From positions 1 through 64,000 of the forward strand of contig NZ_JAEUAN010000018.1 in the NCBI RefSeq assembly GCF_019511445.1: a stretch of DNA of 64,000 nucleotides, given 5' to 3'. This document shows, piece by piece, positions 41,119 to 51,200 of the stretch; the first letter of the stretch is position 1, and the number at the start of each line of letters is the position of its first letter. The position numbers were made by a program, and so were the translations under genes. Below the pieces are notes generated by a model. It worked only from the letters and a program-made list of their open reading frames with translations. It had not been told where the DNA came from and did no database searches. The stretch is from Aliirhizobium wenxiniae (GTDB taxonomy: Bacteria > Pseudomonadota > Alphaproteobacteria > Rhizobiales > Rhizobiaceae).

Positions 41119-41646
41119 TCAGGCGACAGCTATCTGCCGCCACCAGAGACCATCCGGCTTTGCGATCCGAATGCCGGTCGAATTCAGGCCTCCTGCCCAG
41201 CTCTCGGCCTTACGCCCGTTGACGACCATCTGCGGCGCGAGATCAGCAAGCGGCAGCATGACGAAAGCGCGCTCGGTCATGCGCGGATGCGGCAGTTCCA
41301 GCGCCGGGGATTTTTCAACCCGGTCGCCATAGGTCAAGAGATCGATATCGAGCGTTCTTGGCCCCCAGCGCTCCGCACGAACCCGCTTCATCTCGCACTC
41401 TAAAGCGAGGCAAAGCTCAAGCAGTTCTTCCGGCTCAAGCTCAGTCTCGATCAGCGCGCAACAGTTGAAGAAGTCGGCCTGATCGGTCTTGCCCCAAGGG
41501 GGCGTCAGATAGAGACGCGAAACGGCGATGACCCGACAGTCCTTTCGCGCATCAAGCGTCTGCAGCGCATGCGCCATGGCCAAGGCCGGATCGCCGATAT
41601 TGCCACCCAGTCCGAGTGCTGCGATTTCCAAAGGATGATCAGGCAC
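41119..41646 (-). CDS. folK: 2-amino-4-hydroxy-6-hydroxymethyldihydropteridine pyrophosphokinase
   Basis: 175-residue HPPK of folate synthesis. It has the N-terminal LGLGGNIGDPALAMAHAL, then SRLYLTPPWGKTDQADFFNC, the active-site RWGPRTLDIDLLTYG and LPHPRMTERAFVMLPLAD. The start is assigned to a GTG at 41646 that overlaps the folB stop by eight bases, giving VPDHPLEIAALGL. Upstream frame would overlap all of the folB C-terminus, so the short form is preferred. Last gene of folP-folB-folK. Confidence 0.92.
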   Translation of the reverse strand: MPDHPLEIAALGLGGNIGDPALAMAHALQTLDARKDCRVIAVSRLYLTPPWGKTDQADFFNCCALIETELEPEELLELCLALECEMKRVRAERWGPRTLDIDLLTYGDRVEKSPALELPHPRMTERAFVMLPLADLAPQMVVNGRKAESWAGGLNSTGIRIAKPDGLWWRQIAVA

Positions 41647-42004
41647 GATGCTCAACGCGAACCTCCACGTAATCGAGAATACCGGGGATCGGGGCACTTG
41701 GCTTTCTGATCGCCACCTCGACCCTTCGGATCCGCGCTGACCATGCGGCGAGCCCCAGGGCCACGTCATTGGCGAGCGTTTCGATCAGGTTGCGGCGACT
41801 GCCGGTCATGATCTTTTCGACCAGTTCATAGGCCAATCCGTAATGAACCGTCTGCTCAACGTCGTCGGAGACAAGCGCATCCCCAGCTTCGACATCCATA
41901 ACGACATCGACGAAAAATCGCTGGCCGAGCGCCGTTTCTTGCTCGAAGACCCCGTGATGCGCATAAAAAGCGCAGTTTTTCAGAGTGATCTGAAATGTCG
42001 TCAT
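41639..42004 (-). CDS. folB: Dihydroneopterin aldolase
   Basis: 121-residue FolB, which cleaves dihydroneopterin to 6-hydroxymethyldihydropterin. Typical features are LKNCAFYAHHGVFEQE, the substrate Tyr/Glu region VHYGLAYELVEK, and NLIETLANDVA; the ending is ILDYVEVRVEHRA. Its ATG overlaps the folP stop (ATGA) and its stop overlaps the folK start, so the three genes are translationally coupled. Confidence 0.95.
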   Translation of the reverse strand: MTTFQITLKNCAFYAHHGVFEQETALGQRFFVDVVMDVEAGDALVSDDVEQTVHYGLAYELVEKIMTGSRRNLIETLANDVALGLAAWSARIRRVEVAIRKPSAPIPGILDYVEVRVEHRA

Positions 42005-42876
42005 CCGTTTTTTCCTGCCTGCTCGATCGCCCTGCCAGCCCCCAGCACTGCGTCGGCCATACGCAAGGCATCCAGATTGCCGGCCACATTGTGAACCCTG
42101 AAAATCGACGCACCGGAAAGCCGCAGCATCGCAGTGGTGGCGGTCGTTGCAAAATCCCGCTCCGTTGCCGCGTCGCGCTCAGTGATTGCACCGACAAAGC
42201 GTTTTCTCGATGTGCCGACGAGAAGCGGAAAGCCCAGCGAATGAAGCTCGCCGCAGCGCGCCATCAATTCACTATCCTGTTCCCGTTTCTCGACGAAGCC
42301 AAATCCGGGATCGAGCACGATTGCATCATCTGCAATGCCGGCGGCCTTCGCCATATCCAGCGATTGGCCGAAAAACATCAGCTCGTCGTCGATAATATCG
42401 TCACGAAGGTCATCACGACCGCGGGCGGTATACATGATGCAGAGGCCCGCCCCGCCATCAGAAACGACATGCGCCATCTGCGGATCGTGCCGCAGACCAT
42501 AAACATCATTGACGATATGCGCGCCGGCGGCGATGGCCAGTTTCGCAGTCTCGGCGCGATAAGTATCAACGGAAATCAGCGCGTCGGTTTCCCGCGTCAA
42601 TTTCTCGATAACCGGGAGAACGCGATCCTGTTCCTGCGCGGCCGTCACCACTGCTGCACCGGGCCGTGTCGACTCACCGCCGATATCGAGGATGGAGGCT
42701 CCATCCTTGACGCAGGAAAGTCCATACTTCACGGCGCTTTCGACATCGATGTAGCGCCCTCCATCGGAGAAGCTGTCGGGCGTCACGTTGACGATCGCCA
42801 TGATGCATCCCCTGTCGCCAAGCGTCAGGCTGCGACCATGAGCAAGACGCCAGACTCGGTTGTGCGATGTTGCCAC
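42001..42876 (-). CDS. folP: Dihydropteroate synthase
   Basis: 291-residue DHPS, the sulfonamide target joining p-aminobenzoate to the pterin. Motifs are IMAIVNVTPDSFSDGG, ILDIGGESTRPGA, VNDVYGLRHDP, VLDPGFGFVEKREQDSEL, VGTSRKRFVG and the C-terminal RVHNV. The start is inferred as GTG at 42876 (VATSHNRVWRLA), where family homology begins; the frame stays open to 43077 without family-like sequence. First gene of folP-folB-folK; divergent from the DUF922 gene. Confidence 0.94.
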   Translation of the reverse strand: MATSHNRVWRLAHGRSLTLGDRGCIMAIVNVTPDSFSDGGRYIDVESAVKYGLSCVKDGASILDIGGESTRPGAAVVTAAQEQDRVLPVIEKLTRETDALISVDTYRAETAKLAIAAGAHIVNDVYGLRHDPQMAHVVSDGGAGLCIMYTARGRDDLRDDIIDDELMFFGQSLDMAKAAGIADDAIVLDPGFGFVEKREQDSELMARCGELHSLGFPLLVGTSRKRFVGAITERDAATERDFATTATTAMLRLSGASIFRVHNVAGNLDALRMADAVLGAGRAIEQAGKNG

Positions 42877-42982
42877 AGGCGATCCATCTTTTTGAAAGTA
42901 ACGCAAATTTTCATGCCTTCGTGTTGCACTTGCGCAGGCTATGCCCCAAGCTCGTTTCAACTTCAACGTACCAGGCTCGAGA

Positions 42983-43603
42983 ATGTTTTTGATGCGCAGA
43001 GTCCACCGAGCCTTCGGTGCAGCCTTCCTACTCTGCGTGATCTCGGTCCCGGCGCAGGCAGAACCGCTCATCACCAAGTCCTATTCCTATTTCCGCATCG
43101 GCGGCCGCACGGCAGAGGAACTGGACAAGGAACTGGAACGCCATGGCCCGGTCACCAGGACCAGCGGCAACCGGCATCCCGGCGCAACCGAAATCAAGTT
43201 CGGCGGTGAGGTAACCTATGTGGAGCGGGGCAAACGCTGCTCGGTCGGCGGCGCAAAGGTGACGCTACGGACCCACATCATCCTGCCGCGCTGGAGCAAT
43301 GGCGGCAAGGCCGAGAAAGACCTGCGCTTCATCTGGGGCACGCTGTCATCCGACATCAAGCGGCATGAGGAACGTCACGCCGAGATTGCCCGCAATTACG
43401 CCCGTATGCTTGAACGGGAGTTGCTCGACCTCCCGCCCCGCGACACATGCGACGGTGTCGAAGCCATGGTGACCGAAACGACACGGCGCGTGCTCGCCGA
43501 GCACGACAAGCAACAGGCCCTTTTCGACCGCGTGGAAGCGAAAAACTTCGACGCCCGCATGACCCGGCTTTTGCAATATCGCATCGACCAGCGTCAGAAA
43601 TAA
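42983..43603 (+). CDS. DUF922 family secreted protein, possible Zn protease
   Basis: 206-residue exported protein (signal peptide about 1-26, ending AQA). The mature part matches the DUF922 pattern: YSYFRIGGRTAEELDKELE, HPGATEIKFGG and the HEERHAEIARNYAR helix, whose HExxH-like spacing (HEERH) suggests zinc binding and possible peptidase activity. This is inference only. The start could be 42983 or 42992 (MRRVHRAF); the ribosome binding site is weak. Confidence 0.75.
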   Translation: MFLMRRVHRAFGAAFLLCVISVPAQAEPLITKSYSYFRIGGRTAEELDKELERHGPVTRTSGNRHPGATEIKFGGEVTYVERGKRCSVGGAKVTLRTHIILPRWSNGGKAEKDLRFIWGTLSSDIKRHEERHAEIARNYARMLERELLDLPPRDTCDGVEAMVTETTRRVLAEHDKQQALFDRVEAKNFDARMTRLLQYRIDQRQK

Positions 43604-43759
43604 GCGAAAGCGGCGCTTCTTATCCCTGAAGCTTGCCCCAGGCTTGCGGCGATAGCTGTGAATAATGGATGATTTGTCGCGCTGGCCTGATGTGGGCCGA
43701 CCGTCTATATATTAGATATAAATTACCTATACAGAATTGATTTCAGTCGGCATCATACA

Positions 43760-43957
43760 CTGAACATTCGAATCCTCTCAGCTCAAGCTGGGATCGACCG
43801 TCCCGGTCGGAATTCTCTTTGGTGGCGTTTCCGTTTGTCGCGTTCACTTGCTGCGTTCCCCTGGCGCGTAACCTAGCCGCAGGTGTTACCTCCCTCGCCT
43901 GCCGGCTGTGCGCCCACCTTGCCTCGCTCACACATCAAGGAGCGAGGCTATTTTTTT
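43760..43957 (+). ncRNA. Candidate small RNA (5' end not determined)
   Basis: Structured stretch with no good open frame: hairpins CAGCT-CA-AGCTG (43779-43790), CGACCG-TCC-CGGTCG (43795-43809), GTAACCT / AGGTGTTAC (43868-43889), then a strong intrinsic terminator. ACCTCCCT (43888-43895) is complementary to Shine-Dalgarno sequences, as in trans-acting rhizobial sRNAs. It could instead be the 3' UTR of the DUF922 mRNA. No known RNA family is recognised. Confidence 0.4.
43921..43957 (+). terminator. Strong plus-strand terminator
   Basis: GCCTCGCT (43921-43928) / AGCGAGGC (43941-43948) then TATTTTTTT. The T-run is only in the plus direction, so it ends a plus-strand transcript, not the ferredoxin mRNA. 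Confidence 0.85.
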
Positions 43958-43976
43958 GGAGCCACGAAATCTCAGA

Positions 43977-44297
43977 TCAGGCCTGACGTTCGGGAATATT
44001 GACGACGAGGCCGTCGAAGTCGGCCTTCATCTTGATCTGACAGGAAAGACGCGAGGTCGGGCGCACATCGAAGGCGAAGTCCAGCATGTCTTCTTCCATC
44101 GGTGCCGGAGGGCCGACCCTTTCCGTCCATTCGTCATCGACATAGACATGACAGGTGGCACAGGCACAGGCGCCGCCGCATTCCGCATCGATGCCCGGGA
44201 CAGAATTGCGTACGGCATTCTCCATCACCGTCGAACCGTTGTCCGCGTCGATTTCGAAGCGTGTGCCGTCGAAGGCTACGATGGTCAATTTCGTCAT
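43977..44297 (-). CDS. [2Fe-2S] ferredoxin, adrenodoxin type
   Basis: 106-residue electron carrier. Cluster ligands follow the C-x5-C-x2-C pattern in DAECGGACACATCHVYV, with the fourth Cys in RLSCQIKM. This spacing and the acidic MEEDMLDFAFDV fit the ISC/adrenodoxin group rather than plant-type ferredoxins. The partner enzyme is not encoded next to it. The start at 44297 (MTKLTIVAF) begins the fold; the extension to 44366 is rejected. Confidence 0.92.
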   Translation of the reverse strand: MTKLTIVAFDGTRFEIDADNGSTVMENAVRNSVPGIDAECGGACACATCHVYVDDEWTERVGPPAPMEEDMLDFAFDVRPTSRLSCQIKMKADFDGLVVNIPERQA

Positions 44298-44437
44298 ATT
44301 GGGAAGATCCGGGTTGGGGGCACGGGCCCCTTGGAAGCCTTGGGTAAACCCCGTCTCTGCCACCAAACTGCCGGGTCAGTCAATCGCGCCGACGACGCCG
44401 GCTTTGCTGCCGGCGTCCGAACGACAAAAGGATCGCG

Positions 44438-44809
44438 TCAGCGGCAAAGGCCGGTGATGAAATTTTCGGCCTCGATGGTTGCGGAATGAAGTGTCGCCAT
44501 TGCAGCTGCATCGGCAGGATCGGCTTCCAGGCGTGCCGCTGCGTGAGACACCTTGAAGGCACCGACGGCACTGGCCGATCCCTTGAGGCGATGGGACAGT
44601 GTTGTCACCGTCGCGGCTTCTGCGATAGCGATCTCCTGTATCAGGCAACGCGCCTGCCGGGCAAACATCTGCAATATCTCGGCTTCCAACGCCTTGTCGC
44701 CCATCGTCTGTTTTGCCAGATGAACGAGATCGATCGGACGCTCCTTGGACAGGCATGCCGCCTTGTGATTGTCAGGAGCTTCGAAAGCGATATGGGCCGC
44801 GGTTGCCAT
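44438..44809 (-). CDS. Lone HPt domain protein
   Basis: 123-residue protein consisting of one histidine phosphotransfer domain. The phospho-accepting His73 lies in TLSHRLKGSASAVGA, flanked by amphipathic helices. Such proteins shuttle phosphate between hybrid kinases and response regulators; the partner is unknown. CckA in this window is a hybrid kinase but normally uses ChpT, which this is not. The gene is divergent from the GPR-like gene across a 463-base region. A 9-bp perfect hairpin (44394-44417) lies just past its stop. Confidence 0.85.
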   Translation of the reverse strand: MATAAHIAFEAPDNHKAACLSKERPIDLVHLAKQTMGDKALEAEILQMFARQARCLIQEIAIAEAATVTTLSHRLKGSASAVGAFKVSHAAARLEADPADAAAMATLHSATIEAENFITGLCR

Positions 44810-45272
44810 TTGCCTGGTTCCTTGCTTAATAATGATCTCAACTCCGAATTGTCCGTCGGAGCCTTAGCTATCCCGTTAAATTTCGGCACAAACGCGACGC
44901 AAATCTTCGCAAATGGTTAATTTGCGTTAAAGTGCCGGTATTGCAGGGGTTTCACTCTGAGACGTGGTTTAAATCCTGTTAACAAGATCTGTCGACCGGT
45001 ATCACGATGACGCGTTTTGTTTGTGCGAAAACCCCGATTGTGCCACTACAATACGGTTGAGTGGGTCACTGGAACATTGCGGTGACCGATGTGGGACGGT
45101 CGGTAAGCTTTCATTATCATCCATTTGAAAGAACGACCGTCGAATGAAATTGTAATAGGTCATCCGAAGCTCTAGGGCTGACGATCTCCGGCATGAGTAT
45201 TCCGCTCATCGATCTGCAGGCGGCAGCAAGTCGAGCGGAATGCCGGGCGTGTATGTAACGAGGCGTAACCGC
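44810..45272. promoter_or_regulatory. Divergent regulatory region HPt / GPR-like
   Basis: 463 bases without a gene. It contains CGCAAAT at 44898 and 44908 and its inverse ATTTGCG at 44920, two TTAA-N6-TTAA pairs (44917-44930 and 44969-44982), and otherwise no terminator or small gene that I can support. Confidence 0.5.
44898..44926. promoter_or_regulatory. CGCAAAT direct and inverted repeat
   Basis: CGCAAAT twice, 10 bp apart (44898-44904 and 44908-44914), the second forming a perfect palindrome with ATTTGCG (44920-44926). This geometry suggests a dimeric DNA-binding protein; regulator unknown. Confidence 0.4.
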
Positions 45273-48200
45273 ATGGCGAAGAACACCACGAATGAATCGA
45301 TCGACGAAACGGCATTCCAGGCACTGGAAGATGCCTTGAAGATCGATTTCAACGATGAACCGCCCCGCGACAAGTCCCCGTCGTCCGCCTCGGAGGCCAG
45401 AGTGTCTGACAAGCCACGATCCCGCCCTGCCCCGTCACAGGCAGCCGCCCCCCGCCGCGAAGCTGCCGCAGATGCGCCACGCCAGTCCTCAGCGGACCCG
45501 GCGCCGCGTCAGCCCGCCTTCGAGCCTGCCAATGATGCCGGCCGCCGCAACACGGCCTCGATCATGCGCGCGCTGGATGGCGGCTCGGTGCGCGGCGCAA
45601 TCCGCAATGCGTCGATCATCTCTCTTCTTTGGGCTGTCGCCGGTGTCGGCCTCGGCCAGCTGATCTATGGTGGCGCACTTTGGGACATCACCTCGGTTGC
45701 CGGCGTTCTCGCCGCTCCGGGTCTCGTTGCGCTTGTTGTGGGTATTCTTGTTCCGATCCTGCTCTTCTTCGCCTTCGCCATCATGATGGCCCGTGCGCAG
45801 GACTTGAGAAACGCTGCCCGCTCCATGGCCGAAGTCGCTCTGCGTCTTTCCGAGCCGGAAACCATCGCCTCCGAGCGGATCATGAGCGTCGGCCAGGCCG
45901 TGCGCCGCGAAGTCTCGGCCATGAATGAAGGCATCGAGCGTACGATTGCACGCGCTGCCGAACTGGAAGTTCTCGTTCATTCCGAAGTCAATGCGCTGGA
46001 GCGCAGCTATAGCGACAACGAAATGCGCGTGCGCGGCCTCGTTCAGGAACTGGGCTCGGAACGCGAGGCGATCGTCAATCACGCCGAGCGCATTCGTTCG
46101 TCCATGGTCGGCGCGCATGACCAGCTCAAGGAAGAGCTGGCGCTGGCAACCGAAGAAATCTCGATCCGCCTTGCCACATCCGGCGAGGCTTTTGCCTCGA
46201 TGATCGACACCCGCGCCGCAGCCCTGATGGAAAAGTCGGATGCGGCCGGCGAAGCACTGGCTTCTCTGCTTGCCACCAAGACGGAAAACCTGATCGACAC
46301 GCTGACGACCTCCGGGATAGCGATGTCGACGGAATTCGACATCCGCATGGAAATGTTGAGCTCGACCCTGTCTGAACGGGGTGATGCGATCCTCTCCTCC
46401 TTCGAGACGCGTGCATCGAGCCTCGACGCCAATACAGAAAAGCTCAATGCGGCGCTTGCCGACCGTACGCGCCAGCTGAACGAGACCCTGATTGCGCGCA
46501 CACGCGAAATCACCGAGGGTCTGTCGAACAGCGAAAAGTCGATCACCGGCTCGCTCGATGGCGTTCTGACCGCTCTCAATCGTTCGCTTGACGACAAGAG
46601 CAGTTCCTTCCGTCAGAGCCTGCAGTCCGCAGCCGATGATGCGGTCATGGATCTCGACCTGCGCACCGGCTTCTTCGAGGAGCGCCTGCACACGACGATC
46701 GGCCATCTCAGCACGTCGTTCGACGAAGGCCTGTCGCAGTTCACCACGGCCTTCGACCAGCGCGCCGGCAGCCTCGACAGCAAGCTGATGGACAGCCTTG
46801 CGCGCATCAACGAGACCGTTGCCGGTGGCCACGAAGCGATCGACGGCATTCTTTCGTCGAGCATCGAGCGGATCGGCAATGCACTGACCGACCAGCAGCT
46901 GGCAATCGCCACGACGCTTGGCACCGGCCAGGAAGTGCTCGATTCCATGCTGGAAAGCCGTTCGAAGGAGTTCTCCGACGCGCTTGCCGCACGCAGCAGC
47001 GAGATCAGCGGCGCCTTCGGCGACGCACACAACAAGATCGACATGATCATGGCAGCGCGCGGCGGCGAAATTTCCGCCAGCCTTGCAGACAGCCAGAAGC
47101 GTTTCGAAGACAGCATTTCCAGCCGCACCTCGGCCATCATCACCTCTGTGACGGAGAGCCACGAGCGCTTTGCCGGCGCAGTAGACGAGAAGGCCGGCGC
47201 TCTGCAGTCGCTGATGGCGGAAACGCCGGATCGCCTTGCCTCCATCCTCGACCAGAAGAGCGAAGAGATCACGCGCGCGCTGTCCGAAAGCGAAATTCGC
47301 CTGACCGGCGAGATGGACAAGCGCGCTTCGGCACTCGACACCACGCTTGCCTCCAACCGCGATCGCCTGTCGGAAATCCTCGACGACAAGTCGATGGAAA
47401 TCGCCACCTCGCTGTCGCTGCATGAAGACCGCCTCACGACGGCACTCACCGACCACACGACAAATGTCGTCAACAGCGTTGCCGATGCGGATACCCGTCT
47501 TGAAGAAGCGTTTGCGAAACGCGCCGAAGCGATCCGCGAAGCCTTTGCCGACAACCAGCTCAATCTCGACATCTCGCTCGAAAGCCGCACGTCGGAACTC
47601 GCCAACCTGCTCCAGAGTGGCGGCGATCGCCTCGAACAGACGGTTGGCGGTGCTGCCGGCCGAATCGAGACCGCATTGTCCGAAGGCACCGAACGCTTCG
47701 ACGCGACGATGACCGATGGTCTGCTGCGCATGGATACGTCGCTCGCCGTGGCCAATGAACAGTTCAGCGCGACGCATGAACAGATGACCGCATCGTTCGG
47801 CACAGCCCACGAGCAGATTTCCGCGTCCCTCGCCACGGCCCATGAGCAGATGACCGCGTCTCTGGGTTCCGCTCACAACCAGATCGCCTCGTCGCTCGAT
47901 GCAGGCCATGAACGGATTTCCGGAACGCTTGGCACGGCCGCTCGCCAGATCGGCGATACGCTCGCCACCAGCGGCGACCAGCTTACCGATGCCGTCGGTT
48001 CGGCTCATCTGCGCATGGCGGATGTGCTTGGCCAGGCAAGCCGCGACATGTCGGAAACGCTCGATGCCGGCCACGACCGTCTGCGCACGACGCTCGATGA
48101 GCGCGCAGCCACGATCTCCGGCACGCTGACCGATGCCCGCGAACAGCTCGATACCCTGATGATGGATCAGGCGACCTCGATCGGCACCACGATTGCAACC

Positions 48201-51200
48201 AGTGCCGGCATGCTGGAAATGTCGCTCGAAAGCCAGCAGGAAGCCCTGCGTGCCACGATCGATACCGCCAGCGAAATGCTCGACACGCGCCTGCGCGACA
48301 ATGTCGGCTCTATCGCAACCCAGATCAGCGATGCGGCACGCGAGATCAGCCAGTCGACCGATGCCTTCACCTCGCGTGTCGAACAGACCGTTGGCGGCGT
48401 ATCCACCGCACTCGACAGCGCCGGAAGCCGTATCGAAGTCACCTTCGGCGGACTTGAGGATCGTATCCACAACGAGGTTCTCAGCGTCAGCGCCATCGTC
48501 GACGGCGCCGGAAGCAGCCTTGCGGATGCACTTGCTGCCCGCACGGCCGAACTAGAGCGCATTTCCAACGCTGCAGCAGACCGGGTCTCCGAGACCGTCA
48601 ACAGCCGTGGCATCGAAATCGAACGTGCAACCGGCGAAGCTGCAGAACGGATCGCCCGCGCGATCGACGAACGGACGAGCGCACTCGAACAGACGAGCAC
48701 GGACGCCGCTGCCCGTATCGCTGAAACGCTCGACGGCCGTACGGCCCATATCGAAGAACGTTTCGGCACGATGGACCGGGCTCTTTCCCTCGGCCTCGAA
48801 AGCGTTGCCAAGACGATCGAAGGCAAGGCTGTGGGTTTTGCTTCTTCGCTTCGCGATGCTGTCGCCGAAGCTGGTCAGGGCATGAACAGCGAAGCAAGCC
48901 GCTCGGCCGAAACGCTGTCGCGTGCCGGATCCGAGTTCACCCAGGAACTTACCAGCCGCAACGAGGAATTCACCCGTTCGATCGAAGACCGCTCCAACGA
49001 AATCGTCGGACGCATCTCCGAAACCCAGAGCCGCCTCGCCGGCCAGGCCGCAACCGTGGCTCAGGCCTTCTCCGAAGCCGGCAGTGCGATCGTCAGCAAG
49101 GTGGCTGAAGCCGACAAGCTGGTGAAGCAGCAGGTCGATGCGATCTCCACCGCGCTCGGCAATGCCGAACAGGCTCTCGACAATCGCGGCCAGTCGATCC
49201 GCTCGACCCTTTCGGATGCTGCAGGCGAACTCGATGTTGCGCTCGATGCCGTCGATCGCGCGCTGGCTGCCCGTGGCGATGCGATCCGCACCGCGCTGGA
49301 CACCCGTTCGCGCGATCTCAACTCGATGCTTGCAAGCCGTTCGGAAGAACTGTCCCGCCTGCTCGACGAGAAGGCCAAGCCGATGGTCGAGGCCTATGCC
49401 GAAACCGGCCGGACCGCCGCCGAGCGTATGGAAGCAGCAGCCCAGCAGGGTGCCGAACGCCTGACATCCGCCTCGCAGCAAAGTGCAGAGCGCATGACGG
49501 CCGCGACGCAGCAGACTGCCGAATGGCTGACCTCCTCGTCGCAGCAGAGTGCCGAGCGTCTCGCATCGGCCGCGAAGGAAACCAGCGCCCGCATCCGTGA
49601 AGAGAACGCTGCCCTGGTCGATGCCATTGCGGCCCGCACCAACGAGACGCTTGCAGCGCTCAACCAGCGCACGGAAGCCGCAGCCCACATGGTTCGCGGT
49701 GCCGAGCAGAGCCTGCTTGCCAATGTCGACGGCATTATCGAGCGGCTTTCGAGCAGCAATGTTCACATCGCCTCTCTCGTCGAGAACGCGGCCGAACAGC
49801 TTGCCGCGACCGACCAGAAGCTCGATCAGACCGCATCGCGCTTCGCGCATTCGGCAGGGTCCGCCGCAGATCTGGTTGCCGGTTCCACGCGTCTCCTCGA
49901 AAACAACATCGATCGGCTGGTCAATATTTCCGGCCAGACGCTCAGCCAGGTCGGCGGTATCGTCGGCCGGTTCGAGGACCATTCGAAGGTTCTCGCCCAG
50001 GCGTCCGAGCTTCTCGGTGCCGCCCAGTCGAACCTCGTCAGCACGCTGGACGAACGTCAGGATGCGTTGCGCAGCCTGTCTGTCGGCCTGGTCAAGCGCT
50101 CCGACGAGATCGAGGCAACCTTGCGCAACCTCACCGCGCTGGTGGATGGCGCCTTCGAGCGTGCAGAAGAACGCACGGCCAATGTCGGCGACAAGCTGCG
50201 TGAAGGCCTGCATGCGTCCTTCGTCGATATCGGCCGCCGTCTCGGCGAAACCCAGCAGCGCGCCGAAAATACCGCACAGGTCATGCGCGCCGCCCTGCTC
50301 GACGCCGGTGAAGAAGCCAACCGCACGATCGAGACGACCCTTTCGGATGCGGAAAAGCGTGCCCGCGAAATCGCCGAGCAGATGCGCGGCAACATTTCCG
50401 GTTCGCTTGGCGACGTCGAACGTCTGATGGGCGAGGCCTCGCAGCGTTCGGACGCGGCTGCGAAACATCTTCGCGAGAGCCTGCGTCAGTCTGTTGAAGA
50501 AGCGGTCGGCCGCTTCTCCGGCGCGACAGACGAGATCCGCCGCTCGGCGCAGGATATCCGCCAGGAGCTCGATGCCACCCGCTCGGAACTGAAGCGCGGT
50601 GCATTCGACCTGCCGGAAGAAGCCAAGGAAAGCGCTGCCGCCATGCGTCGCGCCGTTTCCGAGCAGATCAAGGCCCTGCAGGAAATCTCGCAGCTCGTCG
50701 GCCGCTCTTCGCAGCAGCTCGAAGTCGCTGAAGCGAGCCCGGCCAAGGCGCCGCTCGCAGCGAGCGCCCCGGCTGCGCCGGTCCGTCCGCAGCAGCAGAT
50801 CGCCCAGCAGCCGGCCCAGGCTCCGGCTCAGGCACAGCCCCGCAACGATGCCTATACCGCCGGCATGCTGCGCGGCACCCTGCCCGCAGGCAAGCCTGCA
50901 GCTCAGGCTACTGCCCCGACGGCACGTCCTGCCGAGACAGCGGCTCCGGCCGGCCAGGGCGGCTGGATCAGCGATCTCCTGCGCGGCGCATCGCGTGACG
51001 AGACCGCAGGTCAGGCTCCTGCCCGTGCACCGGCTGCCCGCCCGGCAGAACCGGCCCAGGCACCGCGGACCGCCAATGGCGACAACCGCAACCCGCGCCA
51101 CATGGTGGAATCGCTGAATTCGCTTTCGGTCGATATCGCCCGCGCCATCGATCATGACGCCTCTGTCGATCTGTGGCGTCGTTACCAGCGCGGCGAGCGC

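Larger units (their letters stand above)
43604..43976. other. Intergenic region DUF922-fdx
   Basis: 373 bases without a convincing protein gene. An AT-rich, promoter-like patch (about 43701-43735) is followed by several hairpins and a strong plus-strand terminator; see the candidate small RNA. Confidence 0.6.

Noticed and set aside
43765..43795. TTCGAATCC resembling a tRNA T-loop
   Set aside because: The flanking 5-bp stem does not form and no anticodon or acceptor arm is present.
43743..43931. Minus-strand 62-codon frame in the DUF922-fdx gap
   Set aside because: Low-complexity, charged, no start signal; the region is better explained by a structured plus-strand transcript.
47750..48100. 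Regular repeats about 33 bp apart suggesting a CRISPR or minisatellite
   Set aside because: The repeats are degenerate, in frame, and explained by the 11-residue helix repeat of the GPR-like protein. There are no unique spacers.
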